Positions 20,971 through 34,888 of a stretch of 64,000 nucleotides of DNA are shown here, in pieces (within the stretch, counting starts at the first letter, position 1; each line of letters starts with the position of its first letter). Source of the stretch: Manduca sexta (Eukaryota > Arthropoda > Insecta > Lepidoptera > Sphingidae); the NCBI RefSeq assembly GCF_014839805.1, contig NC_051129.1:5584920-5648919 (forward strand). Direction: 5' to 3'. Position numbers and translations under genes: made by a program. A model generated the notes under the pieces. It searched no databases. It was not told where the DNA came from and saw nothing but the letters and a program-made list of their open reading frames with translations.

Positions 20971-22747
20971 AAAGTTAAATAAGATAAGAACTGCAGTTAT
21001 ATAGTTATAAGCCTATAATACATAAGTAAATTACAAAAAAATGCAGATATGTAGATCTTTTTATATTGTTATCATTAATTTTGAAATTACTGTAAAATTC
21101 TTGTTTATTTTGCGTTTCCCTTCCGTTGTAAAGTTAGATTTGCAGAGTATGTGTATTATCATGTCGTTGCTCTGTGTATTGTATTGTTATTAGTAAAAAC
21201 AGTGTCACAAAACGACTAAGCATTGTGCTCAATGTTTAGTTCTTCAGTAGCTGGTGCTGGGACATTATAACAGCAATATTTTCGCCCCATCTCATATGAC
21301 GTTTTTTAACGCCAAATCTGACAAAAAGCCGAACTTCCGACCCGTAATTTCTCGTATATATAGCGTATACAATAGTACGTAACCCGATGGATCCAAGTAC
21401 ACTTCCTCGTAGGTTTTCACAACCGTGTGCCGTAATTTATTTAATTCTACCTGCATCCAACGCCTCTAGTGGCCAGAGGTCCCACACTATCTCTTCCTGT
21501 GTTACGTTGCCTTTACGCTATTTATTGATCATAAAAATATCTTTTCAAGCGGATAATCATTCAATGTTAAGGTAAATCTGGGTTTTAGAAATACTGTCAA
21601 GTATTTTTTTTTGCGTGGGCAGAGACTAGCAAGTCTATCGCCTTATAATAAGTATTAAAAATTATCGCGGCTTATATAATACTAAAAATTCGATTTTGTG
21701 GATTGTACTACGCTTTAAGAAGAAGAAGAAAAAAAGTCAGGTTAGGTTAATTGACAATAGTAGGTGTTTTTAATCAGAAGTACCATAAAGCTATTACGTA
21801 CCTATTTACTATATAACAAATGATGATAAACGGCATTGAAATAACAATTACATTAATTGTATCTAAATCATTTTGGGTTAGGTCATCTTAATATTAAACG
21901 AGCGACATATTTTGTGATAAATCAAATATTAAGTATGAATAACAGGTATTTAAATTAGTTAACAAAAATCATCAACACCACATATACAAATATTATAATG
22001 TAAGTTATTATAGATATATTATAGACGGTTGCGAGAAATATTCTAAACTGAATGTAGGCGAAGCATGCGCGTCATTTGACGCTGAGTAATGTTCTGAGCT
22101 TTCTGACGTATGCAAGGATTTATGATGAGAAATAATACGCATAACTTCGCTTGTTTTGTTTTTAAAATCATGTTTATTCATAAATCAAATACCATTCCCA
22201 AAATATCTAAGGCCTGTTAACATAAATAACCTGCAGACAAAAAGTCAAAGATTCTAAACCTCTGAAATTGATCATAATGTCGATGATCCCAATCATGCGA
22301 TATTCATATTTTTTATACGTTTAAACTCAATACCAATAATTTCACTACGCATTATAGAATAAAAAAATATTAGTATTGAAAAAAGCAAATTCAACTGAAC
22401 AATCCAATAACACGCAAGTAATGAGACCAATTTATTAAGTAATCGTGGCGTGTGGAAAATATACCCTATGATTTGTTACATTCGTATTTACTTAAGAAAT
22501 ATTGCTACAAAATTGCTCGATTATCTAACGGCAAATAACAATGAGAAACAGAATAAAAACCATTTGGCTGCCATTCAAGCGTGAACTACACTTAGTAAAC
22601 TACAATGTTCTAAGCTATACAATATACATATACAAAAAGTACATCTTCACTTCGCATAATGACTTAGAAAGTAAATAAGGACGGAAACCTTTTTTAAGCG
22701 TACTTTAATAAAATTGATATTGTCATGGCAAATTCTTGTTATTTATG

Positions 22748-23300
22748 GGTAACTAGCTTTTGCTCGCGGCTTCGCCCGCGTGAAGGAGTTTTCCGGGATA
22801 AAAGTCCACTGTATGATAAAAGTCTTGCTACATATTTTCCCGGTACTGATAGGTTCAAACTAATTTAATTTTTTTTATCCTCGTGAGGGTTGAATTTATC
22901 AAAATCCTATTCAAGCGCACGTCTTCATCATAGTAGCTCCAATCTTTAATTTCAGTTCAATCAGTCGAAAATCTAAGTAGATTTATACAAACATTCATCC
23001 TCACCCCTTAGGGGCGGAATTTATCAAAATCCTTTCTTAGGGGATGCCTACGTCATAGTAGCTTTATGTATGCAAAGTCTCAGCCCGATCGGTTTAAATT
23101 GACAAAGTTTCATACAAACTTTCATATCGTATTTTATCCCCTTGGGGGTAGAATTAATCACAATCCTTTCTTAGCGGACGCCTACGTCAAAACTTCTACC
23201 TGCATGCCAAATTTTCGCCCGATCCGTCCAGTGGTTTGGGCTGTGCGTTGATAAATCACTATGTCAGTCAGTCACCTTTGAGATATATATATTTAGATAA
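22748..23300 (+). repeat. Repeat beginning CTAGCTTTTGCTCGCGGCTTCGCCCGCG
   Basis: It begins with the GC-rich ctcgcggcttcgcccgcg signature, includes three related internal segments (cacccttagggg, tccccttgggggtagaatt and repeated 'tcctttcttag' words near 23030 and 23167), and ends gtcagtcagtcacctttgag before an AT run. The open frame 23066-23251 lies wholly within it. The internal near-duplication suggests tandem expansion inside the element. Confidence 0.65.
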
Positions 23301-24949
23301 TCACCCAGTATAAGTATAAAGAACTGAGCGTAGTGAAGTACAGTGGTAAAATCTAAAATTGTAAACCCTTTTAATTTTTTAGGTTACCAAGAATGTATAG
23401 AGCAACAAATATCAGTTAATTCAAACCAGTTTTATTTTTTGCAATTGAACATTAGTAATTTAATCAAATCGTAAGTTTCAATTTATTCCCACGTAAATAA
23501 AACACAAAAGGACTGTAATGCAGTACTATTAGGTGTTTAAGCACACAATTTTAATTGGCTGCTGTTTTTCTTTTCCAATGAAGCAAACTACGTCTTTAGC
23601 GACTAATTAGATACAATACTTATTTAGCTGAATTTAGAGAACATGGCAAAATGGTAGACATCATACAAATAATTTAGGCATGTTGCACCTCAGCCCCGCA
23701 CAAAGGTATATCACATCACATTGTAAGTTTTCCAGTCTTCAATAATTATTTGTAATCTTCTGCTATTGAATATTTTTAACTAATTCGGAATATTACTTCC
23801 GTAAAGGCAACAGATATTTCGCAAAGTAGAGTGACACAAATAGCAATCTATATACAATCGAACCTGACATGTTATAATTTTATAGAAGACTATCTGGGAC
23901 AATCCGTGCGACCGTAGCGACGTATATAGCCTGTCTTAAAAATATTTTCCTATTAAAATTGCACTCATTATTTGTTTCTGAACTAGATACAATAATTGGT
24001 GAACTAAATAAATAATTATATTGCTAGTTCAATTTTCTCTGGTGATAGGTATACCATACTCTCTCGTTGTAAGAAACTAACCAGTAAATAATGAGGTTGA
24101 TAAAAAATCGATCCACAAATCGCTACGCTTTATTGGATTTTGCAGTCTTTATTCTGTATTATGCTCTGCTAGTTTTTTACAGTAACACTCTTTACAGCTA
24201 TTTTAACATTTCTTTTGTTAAGTATAGTTTTTAATTTCTTATTTACTTAGCTATTTTTATATTGGACGAATAGATTGGAAAATTATTTGAGGCAAAAACT
24301 TCTTAATATAAAAGTTGTTGTTCAATGTACTTATTAAGTCCATGATTTTACACACACCCAAACACATAATATAAAAGAACAATATTTATAACTGTATATC
24401 GCGACTTAATGAAAAAATAAAACTTAAAATGAACGGGCGCAGGATTTCAAAATGTAAATATAAATCAACTAAAAATATTGCATGACTAGTAATGATGACC
24501 ATTTATTGCTTAATGATATTTTACATGCTATGCGAACTGCAAAACTTAATTAATAGCCCCGGGTGTGCTTGCTATTTCAACCGACAAGTCAAATTGATTT
24601 AATAATAGCTTAGATTTATTTTTACACATCTGCAATATAAAATTATGTAGCACCATTATTAGTTTAATGAAATTATAACGCGTTTTAAAATTGCTTTACG
24701 TTGGCGTTGGTCGTAGAAGTGCTCTACGTAATATTGTTCAGTTTGTCTGTGTAATAAAGATTTAGCGTTAGCGCGAGATTATATGAGTTATTTTATTTTT
24801 ACTAGGTATTCAATATTTAATGCTTATTTTTATGGAAGATTTATATCGGACTGGTAACTTCGGATGATTAAAAGTATTCATAGATATTTCTTCATCTGGA
24901 TATCCAAGCAATCGTTAAAGCTCGTGATTTTTTTCTGCTGTATGTTTAC

Positions 24950-27900
24950 AGAAACCCCACGACCAACGCTGTGGGTCTCAGGAATGTCCGTCATACAAAC
25001 ATAAATTAGAAACCCTCATTTTGTCAACTAATTATTAAATAAATTTAATATGGATAACTTTATTATCGGACAATTAAATCTCCACAACGATAGGGTGGCG
25101 ACGTCGGAATTAGATACGTTAGTTCGGGATTATAAACTCGACGTTGTACTTGTACAGGAACAATATCAACACGCTCGACTGCGTAGCAGAGTCGTACAGC
25201 TTGATAGCAGCTCACGAGCTGGCATTTATGTAGCGAACTCTAATTTCACTGTAACTTCAGTGCGTAATCTCATGACGTCACATTGTGCAGTCGCGGAGGT
25301 TTCAAATCCGAGCTGTAAGGTTTTCATAGTGAGCTGTTACTTTCAATACTCGGACCCGGTAGGACCACATATACACCATCTCCGCCAGGTTTTACGATCA
25401 CTTGCAGGTCGTAAAGTAATTATAGGCGCTGACGTTAATGCGTCATCTACTCTTTGGTATGGCAAATATCGATCCACCGATACCGATCGGCGTTGCGCCG
25501 TCGAAGATTTCATCGCAGAGATGAATCTTGGTATTCACAATACTCCCGATGCACCACCAACTTACTATAGCCCTACGGGCGAGTCTTCTATTGACGTCAC
25601 ACTTTCTAGTGGAGACGTTCGACTTGATAGGTGGCGTGTCCTGCCGGATGCGTCATGTAGTGACCATCGCCTGATTGTGTACGAATTCTTGCCTAGATTG
25701 ACACAAGGTTTTATTCATAACAACTATGATTTTAGATATGGAACTAAAGGGGCTAACTGGGACTTTTTTAGCTCTTTATTTGCTAGACATGCCAGAGATT
25801 TTACTCGCAATGATCTCTCACCTGAAACATGTGCTGAACTTATGTCGGCCACGTTCACATACTGTGCAGATGTTGCTATCGGTCGAGGTTCAATTACAAA
25901 TACTCGTAGATGTGATTGGTGGAACGAAAATCTAGTCCACCTACGCCGAATTTTTCGTAGGGCGCGCAGGAGGTTTAATAGGCTTAAAAGCGTTGTGTCA
26001 CAGGTGACACTTTTACATCTGCTTTTAATGAACTTAAAATTGCCAGGTCGCACTATAGAGCAGCAGTACAAAAATCGAAAGGTAATTTATTGCGTAAAAT
26101 CGCCGCGCGGTTAGATAAGGAGGGCCCGTGGTCTCCTTTATACCAAGAGTTTAAAGCAAATAGACCAATTAATTTATCTTACATCGATAATATTAAATTT
26201 AATAATAGCTATACGACTGGTATTGAGGAGACTACGGAAGCACTGTTGCATTCACTTATACCCGATGATATTATTAATGACAACAATTATCACAACCAAA
26301 TTAGAATGTGGGCCGCGGAATTGCCAAACTCTCCAGTCTCAAACCTTGCGACATTAGATGAATTTATTGCCATTGTTGCATCTCTGCCGTTAAACAAAGC
26401 CTCCGGCGAGGATAAAGTGTCTAACAAGATGATTAAAGAAGCGTGTAAATCAGCCGGAGATTCGTTACTATCTGTCTTTAACCGATGTATTGCTGAAGGT
26501 ATATTTCCGCGAATATGGCGCTCCGGTTTCATTCGAATAATACCTAAAAGTGGCGACAAGGCTCCCGATGATCCCAAGTCATATAGACCTATTACGCTGT
26601 TACCATCTTTAGGTAAACTTCTAGAACGCCTCATTGTCCCTCGTCTGCTACCGGGCGGACCAATATTTCACAAAAATCAATTCGGATTTACCATAGGTAG
26701 GTCGACTACAGACGCGGCAATATCGGTTAGAAGAACAGTAAGTATATCGGAACATAAATATGTACTCGGTATCTTCTTAGACATCTCCGGTGCCTTCGAC
26801 AATGCTTGGTGGCCTATGATACTTCTTAAGTTAAAAATACGAGGCTGCTATAGGAATATATATTCCCTAATTTACTCATACTTCTCGTACGGAACATCCA
26901 AACTGAAACTCGGCCACCATGCCGTGTCGAAGTCGCTGAGTATGGGATGTCCACAAGGCTCAGTTGTAGGTCCTTATTTATGGAATTTGAGCTTCGATGA
27001 TTTTCTTTCAATTCCCTTACCTGTAGGATGCACTTTAACCGGATATGCGGATGACGGCCTCTTACTAATAGAATCTAATAGTAGATCGGGGCTTGAAAGT
27101 TTGGCGGATATGTGTTTACAATTAATATCTGAATGGGGTGAAAGAAATCGCCTTACATTCGCACCTCACAAAACGTTCCAACTGCTTTTAAAAGGTATAT
27201 TAAAATCACCGCCGCGAATAAAATTTAATAATATTGTTGTAAAAAGGAAAGAATCGGTTTGTTATTTAGGTTTGATTTTAGAACGAAATTTTTCCTTTCT
27301 AGAGCATATAAAAACGTCGGGGAAAAATCAAAACGTAACTTTTACTCCTTGACAAGGATATCGACCTCTACGTGGGGACTGTCTTTCACTACGCTCAAAA
27401 TCATCTATGGAGCGACTTACTTAGCTTGCATTACATACGGATCACCTGTATGGGCCGATAGGGCAACTATCGGTGCTGTGCGCAGGAAACTGCTCCAGAG
27501 TCAACGATTGGCGTTGATATTCTTGTGCAAGGCGTATAGAACTGTTAGTACAGAAGCTTTGCCTGTCCTCGCGGGTGTACTCCCTGTCGATTTGGAGGTA
27601 CAGCGTCGCGCCGCTATGTATTACTCAACCAGAGAGGATATGGAAAAGTTTCTTACGTCTCGCGAGCTCTTAAGAATCGATAGACTATTTAAAACGCACA
27701 CTGATGTACACAACGAGTTATTAAATGAATGGCAATGTAGGTGGGACTCGTCTTCGAAAGGGCGTCATTTATATAAATACTTTCCGTACGTTCGCGATCG
27801 CCTAATTAAAACTTGGCTAGAAATAGATTACTGTGTATCGCAATTTCTTACCGGCCATGGTAATTTTAAGGGTAAACTGTTCTCATTTAGGCTGGTTGAT

Positions 27901-28440
27901 TCTCCTGCGTGCCCATGCTCTACACCTGGTTACGAGGTTGAACAATCTGCTCATCACGTACTTTGGGAGTGTGGTCTCTGGCATGAAGAGCGCAACATCA
28001 TGTTAAACAGTATGCAAATAACATCTGGGGTTGTATACTACATGGACCTTGTTGAGACTAGACGGAATTTCCGTGCTTTCCGGCGTTTTTGCCATGCCTA
28101 TTGTAATCAAATCTAACAGCTCATGTGATAGGACCCTTTCATTTAATTTTATCCGTGGTGCTTTATAACTAGCTTATCTAGTTGTAAACGTCCCTATCCT
28201 TGAGGTTAAATCGCCTCCTTACATCATGATTTTGTCACCCGCATTGCTCTGGAGGGAAGTGGACAATTAATATTTCCAACTCCTCCCTATTTTTCTATTT
28301 GATTAATTTCGTTGCGGGATAATGACATATTAGTTTTCCCTGAGACTCGCCGAGCTTCACTGCTCGGTGTCACAAAATGCGTGCCACTGCTGATCCTGGC
28401 TTACAGGAGTTGTAGTGGTGGGTGTGAGGGCGGGAAAGTC
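24950..28440 (+). mobile_element. R1-like non-LTR retrotransposon lacking ORF1, with 16 bp flanking direct repeats
   Basis: A 3.49 kb block containing one endonuclease-reverse transcriptase ORF, bracketed by an exact 16-base repeat (tctgctgtatgtttac) at 24934-24949 and 28441-28456, taken as target-site duplication. About 100 bases precede the ORF2 ATG and there is no ORF1, so the copy is 5'-truncated or ORF1-less. The 3' UTR (28117-28440) includes a small stem (cgagcttcactgctcg). It lacks a poly(A) tail under this boundary. An AATAAA lies just outside at about 28464, so the true 3' end could be slightly further on. Confidence 0.7.
25050..28116 (+). pseudogene. Non-LTR ORF2: APE endonuclease, reverse transcriptase and zinc knuckle, two frameshifts
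   Basis: Three frames tile one protein of about 1,020 residues. Frame 1 (25050 to about 26000) is the AP-type endonuclease: GQLNLHNDRVATSEL near the start, VQEQYQ, GADVNASS, SSIDVTLSS and the catalytic CSDHRL. Frame 2 (from about 26005 to 27312) is reverse transcriptase: KSYRPITLLPSLGKLLERL, FLDISGAFDNAWW, GCPQGSVVGP and the catalytic YADD box. Frame 3 (about 27312-28116) is the C-terminal region, ending in CPCSTPGYEVEQSAHHVLWE plus CGLW, a Cys/His knuckle. No RNase H motif is evident. The GAFDNAWW and knuckle arrangement point to the R1-like clade. Frame changes near 26000 and 27312 inactivate it, but otherwise there are no stops, so it is fairly recent. Confidence 0.9.
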
Positions 28441-28530
28441 TCTGCTGTATGTTTACGTTCTAGAATAAAGATCTGTTTTCAATCTAGATTTCATTTGATT
28501 ACCTTTTTCATTTCTATATATTTAATTTAA

Positions 28531-30300
28531 TTAATATTTATATTATTTTATGGATTCGAAACTATAATATATTACCTATACTCGTATTTGATAACTTGTG
28601 GAAACTATCCAACTAAGAAATAAAATAAAATTGTCGATAAGGTGTTTCCCTTCAAATGCTTAGATTATTATCATTGTACTACATTTCATTGACATACGAT
28701 ACATCTTTTTATTATATCAATGAAACCTTTAACATTTTAGGGTTAAAATATTCCTTATTAAGTGTTGGTTACTTTAAGCCTTCGGAATTAGAGATTCAAA
28801 TATACCATTACACGCATATGCCGTTATTATTTGTGTTTATGTGTGGTTAAAAATTATTTACGACTACAGAATTATCGGACCACACTAGTAGTTACCAACA
28901 ATAAAAATGTGTATGAAATTATTGGGTGTTCAACACTTTATTGTAATTGTGGCAAAAACGACGACTTTCAAATCCTTTAATTTTATAATGTGAACAGATT
29001 TATACAGAGTAACAATATAATATCTTAAATCTGTATGGCATTTCCTGTAGTTACTTTGTAGTGTGTGGGAATTTGGGTCAGAGAATTTATAAAAATTCTT
29101 AACTTATTATCCTGTTGATGATCATTTTTAATTAAGAAAATAAATAATTTGTGAATATTCTACATGCTTAACCTCTAAGGCACCAAAAATTATAATTTAA
29201 TTAAATAACTGGATGTAACGGAACTGCGAGGTATTAACATTGTTTTAAATATGTATTATAGACCATCGATATATATGTAGTATGGATAGACCTAAATATT
29301 TAAAAATGTGTTCTAAATATGTTGCATGAAATACTTTTCATATCTTGTCCATGGATCTAATTGTATATATATATTTTTATTCTATATTTATTTCGGGGTT
29401 TTATCCATAAGGACATGAAAAACCCCATCGGAACTTATATTAATACAAGCATCTAATTATATAATTCCGAACTTTTACAATAAACATCCATATCAAAATT
29501 ACGAACTATGTTTATCAACAAAAAAAAAAGACGTTTAAGTAAGTATATACTATTTTAGCAAATTAATAATTGCATGCTGTCCTTATTACAGGTAGTAAAG
29601 GATAGGTAGATTTATCATGACTCGTAGATTTTAAATGTGTCGAGTGCTGGCAGTGAGTATACATGCTTATGCCTTAAAATACATATGTATTCAGGATGTA
29701 ACTTTAACATTTTTATCGCTTCTTTTTACTAAAACTCAAAAGTTATGTTTGTAAATGGCACAACGTTTTAAACGTTTACAATAGAGGCACTGGTTTGTTA
29801 ACTTCAGGTTACTCGAAGATGGTGGTAATTTGTTGCACCCGACAGACAACATAAAATGTCAGCAGCGAGGTCTCAATATTACTTTTTTATAATATAATTA
29901 CTATGAAACTTGCAGTATTTTGGGTATTTTCATTGATTAGTTGCAATTCAATGAAAGTTACTGGCAACTAATCAACTAATGGATAATTTGGCAATTTAGT
30001 TGAAGCAACTGTTAGTTTAGTTATCTTCAAAGTAAACAAAATATTTGAACTTCACGGGTCCTTTTTATAAGTTGTCAGTGTCTGCGCGATGGCTTAGGAA
30101 TTTGTATTAGAATCGTGCAATATTATTAACGATTGTAAAATCTATATTCACATCGTTTAATACAGAAGTTTATGTAGATTCATGGGATATTAATACTAGC
30201 ATTCCTACATTAAGCTTTGCAATGCAGTTTAAATCTGTATCTATTTTTGCGATTGGTATTTGTTAGTGTGTTCGGCTAACTGTGATGGTTCGACCTATGT
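28531..30300. other. No gene seen
   Basis: AT-rich. The open frame at 28656-28850 is low in complexity and has no motif. A short stem (ggggttttatcc...gaaaaacccc, about 29395-29426) is the only structure noted. Confidence 0.35.
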
Positions 30301-30309
30301 TATTCCACT

Positions 30310-30625
30310 TATATATTATAATAATAAGATCGAGACATGGCATAATAATCATACATATATTGTAAATCCGAAAAATTGAAAAACTATTTGGATGTTTGTT
30401 AGAAGTAAACGCACAAACAGCTGAATAGATTTGGATGAAATTTGGCACATGGATAGAACATATTGAGGATAAACACATAGGTTACTCGATGTCGCGTAAT
30501 TTTTTTTCCTATGGGACATAATAGATGCTTTAAATCTGTTTTTTTTAATAGATGGCGCTGGCTTCTTATCGTTGGTGTTATGAAGCGATAAATTGATTTA
30601 AGGACTTTTGCAATAGGAAAATCTT
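30310..30625 (+). repeat. Short interspersed repeat, family of 19709
   Basis: Contains tttggatgtttgttagaagtaaac and gatttggatgaaatttggca, then aatagatggcgctggcttc. The short open frame on the minus strand here is a by-product of the repeat. Confidence 0.6.
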
Positions 30626-32289
30626 TTCTGGCAGATGAAGCAGATGAGCAAACACCAAGTGTTTTCTACTTATAATTTTTTTTAAATGGAATTAGCCTTC
30701 AATGTGTTCTTACTGCAATTCTTATTAGCGTTGCAAAAATCGCCTAATAATAATATTCAAATTTTTACTAACGTTATACTACAATACCGTGTTGTAACGG
30801 TAATAATTAATGTATATGTTAAGACGATAATAATATGCGAGCCTGTTGATAGATCAATTTTTCAATACATTTTTGGCCTTTGTAATCCTTGTAAGTTGTA
30901 ACCTTAACTAAAGCTGGGAGATTTTCACGTGTTTCAAGAGTGCACTGTTAGTGCCAATATTATTATTCTATACTGCCTGCCAGCAAATAATTATAATATT
31001 TTTAGATACACATATAACCTAGTCGCAAATTATTAATAATGAATGCGTTGGTTTTTGTTATCACTTACTATTGATTTATAGATTTAACAATAAATAAAGT
31101 CAGAGTGGTTTCAAAACTAACTTTTTATATCATGGAATTTAAAATTATAATAAGGTATCGCGTAGATAGGTACTTATAGAGCTTTTATCGCCATTTTCTT
31201 CGCGGTAATTGCGCATTCCGCCCTTTTTGTAAGAAATAAAGAATTTAATTTACCTCCTAAAGGTAAAGATTATTCAATTTATTTGTTCATTAGGAATGAG
31301 AGTGCCTTTGAACCAAAGGTGCAAATATAATCGTTCATTTAGATACAGACGGGTTTAATACTAGTATCTAAGTGTACGATCATATTACGTTAAAATCTTA
31401 CGAGAAATCCTCGTGGGAAATGCATTATCAACTACATCGTATAATCAAAGCCAATGAATCTGTCAGAAGATAAAGCCGAAGGGCTTTAATTTATAAGAAA
31501 TACATTAGACGGTGTAACATGCGCGTATCATTTCTTTTCTTCATGTTCATGTCCCGTACTTGATTATTAAGTAATATTATTTCTATTTCTCGAGTACAAT
31601 AAAAGGTAACGTATACTTAACTGAATAAATGTGATATTGAAATATCATTTTATTTAAGCATTCATTCAATGATTCCCATTCTTGAGAAATTATTCATTAA
31701 TTTCTCTTTTTTAATCATGCGTCAATGCCCATAAATAGGAACCCTGGGCATTGTAATGATTCATGAAAAGATCGCATTACGTATTTTATTTTCTTTTTTA
31801 AAACCAGCCTTTTATGAAAAGATTTTTTCAGCAAGTACAATAAAAAAATATGTAATTCTTTAATAGAGACGTTTTTATATCAACGTTCCGGTAAATACCG
31901 TATAAATGGTGTTTTGTCCGCATTTAATGACATTTTAATGGCCCAAAATATTTCGAGGATGACAAATGATTTTCGTTGGCTAGCAAAATTACATAAAGTG
32001 CTTCTTGTGACTCGAGTTCATATATCTTAATCATATTTTTGCCTTCCGCTTAGATTACAACGTCTTTATCTATTCTTATAATTTAGGCTCATATTATTCA
32101 GTCAATTTCAGATCCTAATTTTTGTTAAATAAATTAGTTTTTAATGAAGATAATATTAATAATACTACACTTCTATTTTAATGATTCTGTAACATATCAC
32201 ACCATAATATCATATCTTGTAAAATTTGCAAATATAATCTAAATTCAGTTTATGTATGTTCATCACAGATGGTTTTGAAAAGTAATGAT

Positions 32290-32411
32290 TTATATATTAT
32301 GATTTTCCCCCGATGTTTCGAAAACTTTGCAGCTTTCATGGTCACGGCGGGAACTGTGGTGTCGGTCGTCCGAAAAGTCATAGTTACAATATCTATACAT
32401 ACATTTTACAA
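32290..32411 (+). repeat. Dispersed repeat, copy 1 of 2
   Basis: Shares tttatattatgattttcccc, tttgcagc(t)ttcatggtcac, gcggg.actg.ggtgt and caatatctatacatacattt with 45930-46075. Non-coding and of unknown class. Confidence 0.6.
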
Positions 32412-33204
32412 GAATACAAAATTTTAATGTGCTTAATTAAGACTTATGAATAAATGATTATAAGCAATTAATTATAACAAAAAAAAATATTCATGAATTA
32501 ATCTAGATCTTTTCATCATGAATTACATATTAAAGACAATTACACATAACCGCTTTAATTATTGAACTAATTACACAACAAAAAGTCTTCTTTTTGCAAT
32601 AGAACTATTACAATCGCCAAACATCACAATTGCGTGCCCAACGCTTGTACATATTTAAAGTAATATACAAGCACCAAAACCCGCTGCTTTGTCATGAAAT
32701 ATTTCCTGGGTTAGATAGGTTAGGCGATAGACCTCGACGGCTAATGAGGTACATTACCCGAAGCGATCTCGAGATTTGCCCGACTGTACAACTTGTAAAC
32801 ATGACCATGAAAATTGATCGGAGAATTTTCTAAAGTACCGTCATTTGTTACGGACGGTGCAGTGCCGCGATTTTGTTCGTCGTGGGATATTTTTATTATT
32901 ACATAGATTCTTACGATGTTAAAATAAGTGTGGTATATTAAAACTTGATGTAAAAACTTACTATGTTAACTATATGCAATTGTGAAAATGTTTCTACAAT
33001 AATAATGGCGTGTTCTATCACTAATTCTGATTTTACAATTTTTTAAATTTCTCGGTGCATCGGTAGTCAGGACTAGGAATTCTTGAGATTTTTTTAAGGT
33101 TTCGGAATTTGTAAATGCCTATGAATATATGTTGTGTTTTTTAATAAATTTAAACTATCAGTTGAGTGATTGCCGGCATCGATGCGGCAACATTTATGTA
33201 TATA

Positions 33205-33310
33205 TCTATACTAATATTATAAAAAGGAAATGTTTATCAGTTTGTTTAGTTTTAGTTAATTTACTGAAAGAATTTTAAAAATCGGTTTAGTAGTTCCAGA
33301 TATTAGCCCC
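33205..33310 (+). repeat. 5' fragment of the TACTAATATTATAAA repeat
   Basis: Begins tatactaatattataaaaag and continues to aaaatcggtttagtagttcc, where similarity to the family stops. Truncated copy. Confidence 0.45.
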
Positions 33311-34790
33311 ATCATATATTCCTCTTAATACGATTATAGATAAAGCAACGTGGCTAATTTTAAAGCAGACTGTGGCACTATGACTCATTATTCGAATATA
33401 AATTCCCAACAAGAGTGTTTCTTGTAATTATTGTTACTAGGTAGATACTAGATACCCAACAACACTATATATCAACTTTGTACCACACATACTATTGGGT
33501 AAACTTTGTTTTCACAGTAAATTTCGAAGCCTTTGGCATTAGAAGGCGTGACCAGACACAACGCCGAACAGTTACATGGCTCAGAGCAGCTTAAACATAA
33601 AAACTCAAATACTTTTAAGTAAAACTGGCCATAAATTTTCAGTTTTAACACTTTCTATCAGATATGTACAGATGAATATAGACATTTTTTCCTATAGATA
33701 ATGTCTGAGGTATCGTGTGTCCATCTAAATTCCTTGTTGATAATTACTATAGTTATTAAGATCAAGGATGAAAATCTTACTTAGTAAATACCAGGTTAAC
33801 ATTAAAAAAGCAATGGCTGCCATGAGCACATTAATTACTAGTCATTACTACATAATATGTGGTTGCGAGAAAGAAAAAGAGTGCTAGCAAACTATGTCTA
33901 TATTTATAGTGTTAATACTGCATTTGTAACGTGCCTAATGAAATGGTAGTTCCGTCGCTAACTACACCATTTTTTAAATTATTGTTATAAAAAGTCTAGG
34001 CCTCTCGGGATCCAAGACTATCAATTGTATACCGTATATCTGGATATAGGATCTATAGCAATATTGAAATATTATTCTTTATTAAGGCGCAAGTACAAAA
34101 AATAGAAGATGACAAGTTACATGACAAAATCTCCATGAAATAATAGAAAGGGCATGTAAAGGATCGTTAAAATTTTACACACGAATAAAAATTATAATAA
34201 AATCCCATTTTACTCATATAAAAGTTTTTATTTCCATCGTAAATTGCGCGTTACGTAAAATTTGCCACAGTTATGCAGAAAGCGTGCGTTAAAAAAGGCA
34301 TCCAATGCATTTCCAATCAATTATGTAAGACAGGTACCGCACATGTGTTAAACTATGATGAAAAAACATCAGCACCAGGCTAATAACCTATTGGGCTGTG
34401 ACTAAATGCAACTCAATATAAATGTCTATTTATTAGGACTTTGCACTTGCCTTCATGGGAATGTTATCACTTTGCGTAAGAAGACGCGCCTCAAATTGAT
34501 TTTAACGCCAATAGCATGCGAAATTCGTTTATGGTAGCCAAATTCATAATATTTTTAAGTAGCCTTTTAGTATCCTGTTGCTTTATAAAGCCAATTATTT
34601 TTTAACATTAGGGTAGTTCGGACATAGTTCATAAGCCGTCACGGTGTATTCATATTTGCCAATCCCATGTAGATAGAAAATAAGTTGGAGTAAAATTCAA
34701 TTTTGATGCATTTAGATTTATCAGTATTATTTGTCTGCACTTCGTGAGTCATGATTATGTGAATGGCATTTTTGAAACAAAAAAATGTGT

Positions 34791-34832
34791 TTTTAAATGT
34801 CAGTTACGTCACACCGTAAGTGACATTTAAAA
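34791..34832. repeat. 18 bp hairpin, 6-base loop
   Basis: Arms 34791-34808 (ttttaaatgtcagttacg) and 34815-34832 are complementary with one mismatch around tcacac. It lies 56 bases from the tail of the best SINE copy. It may be a small palindrome or MITE core. Confidence 0.85.
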
Positions 34833-34888
34833 AGAAAACGTCAAAAGCCAACTTTCTTGAAAATTTCATTTACGATGAATGTGCTTGT

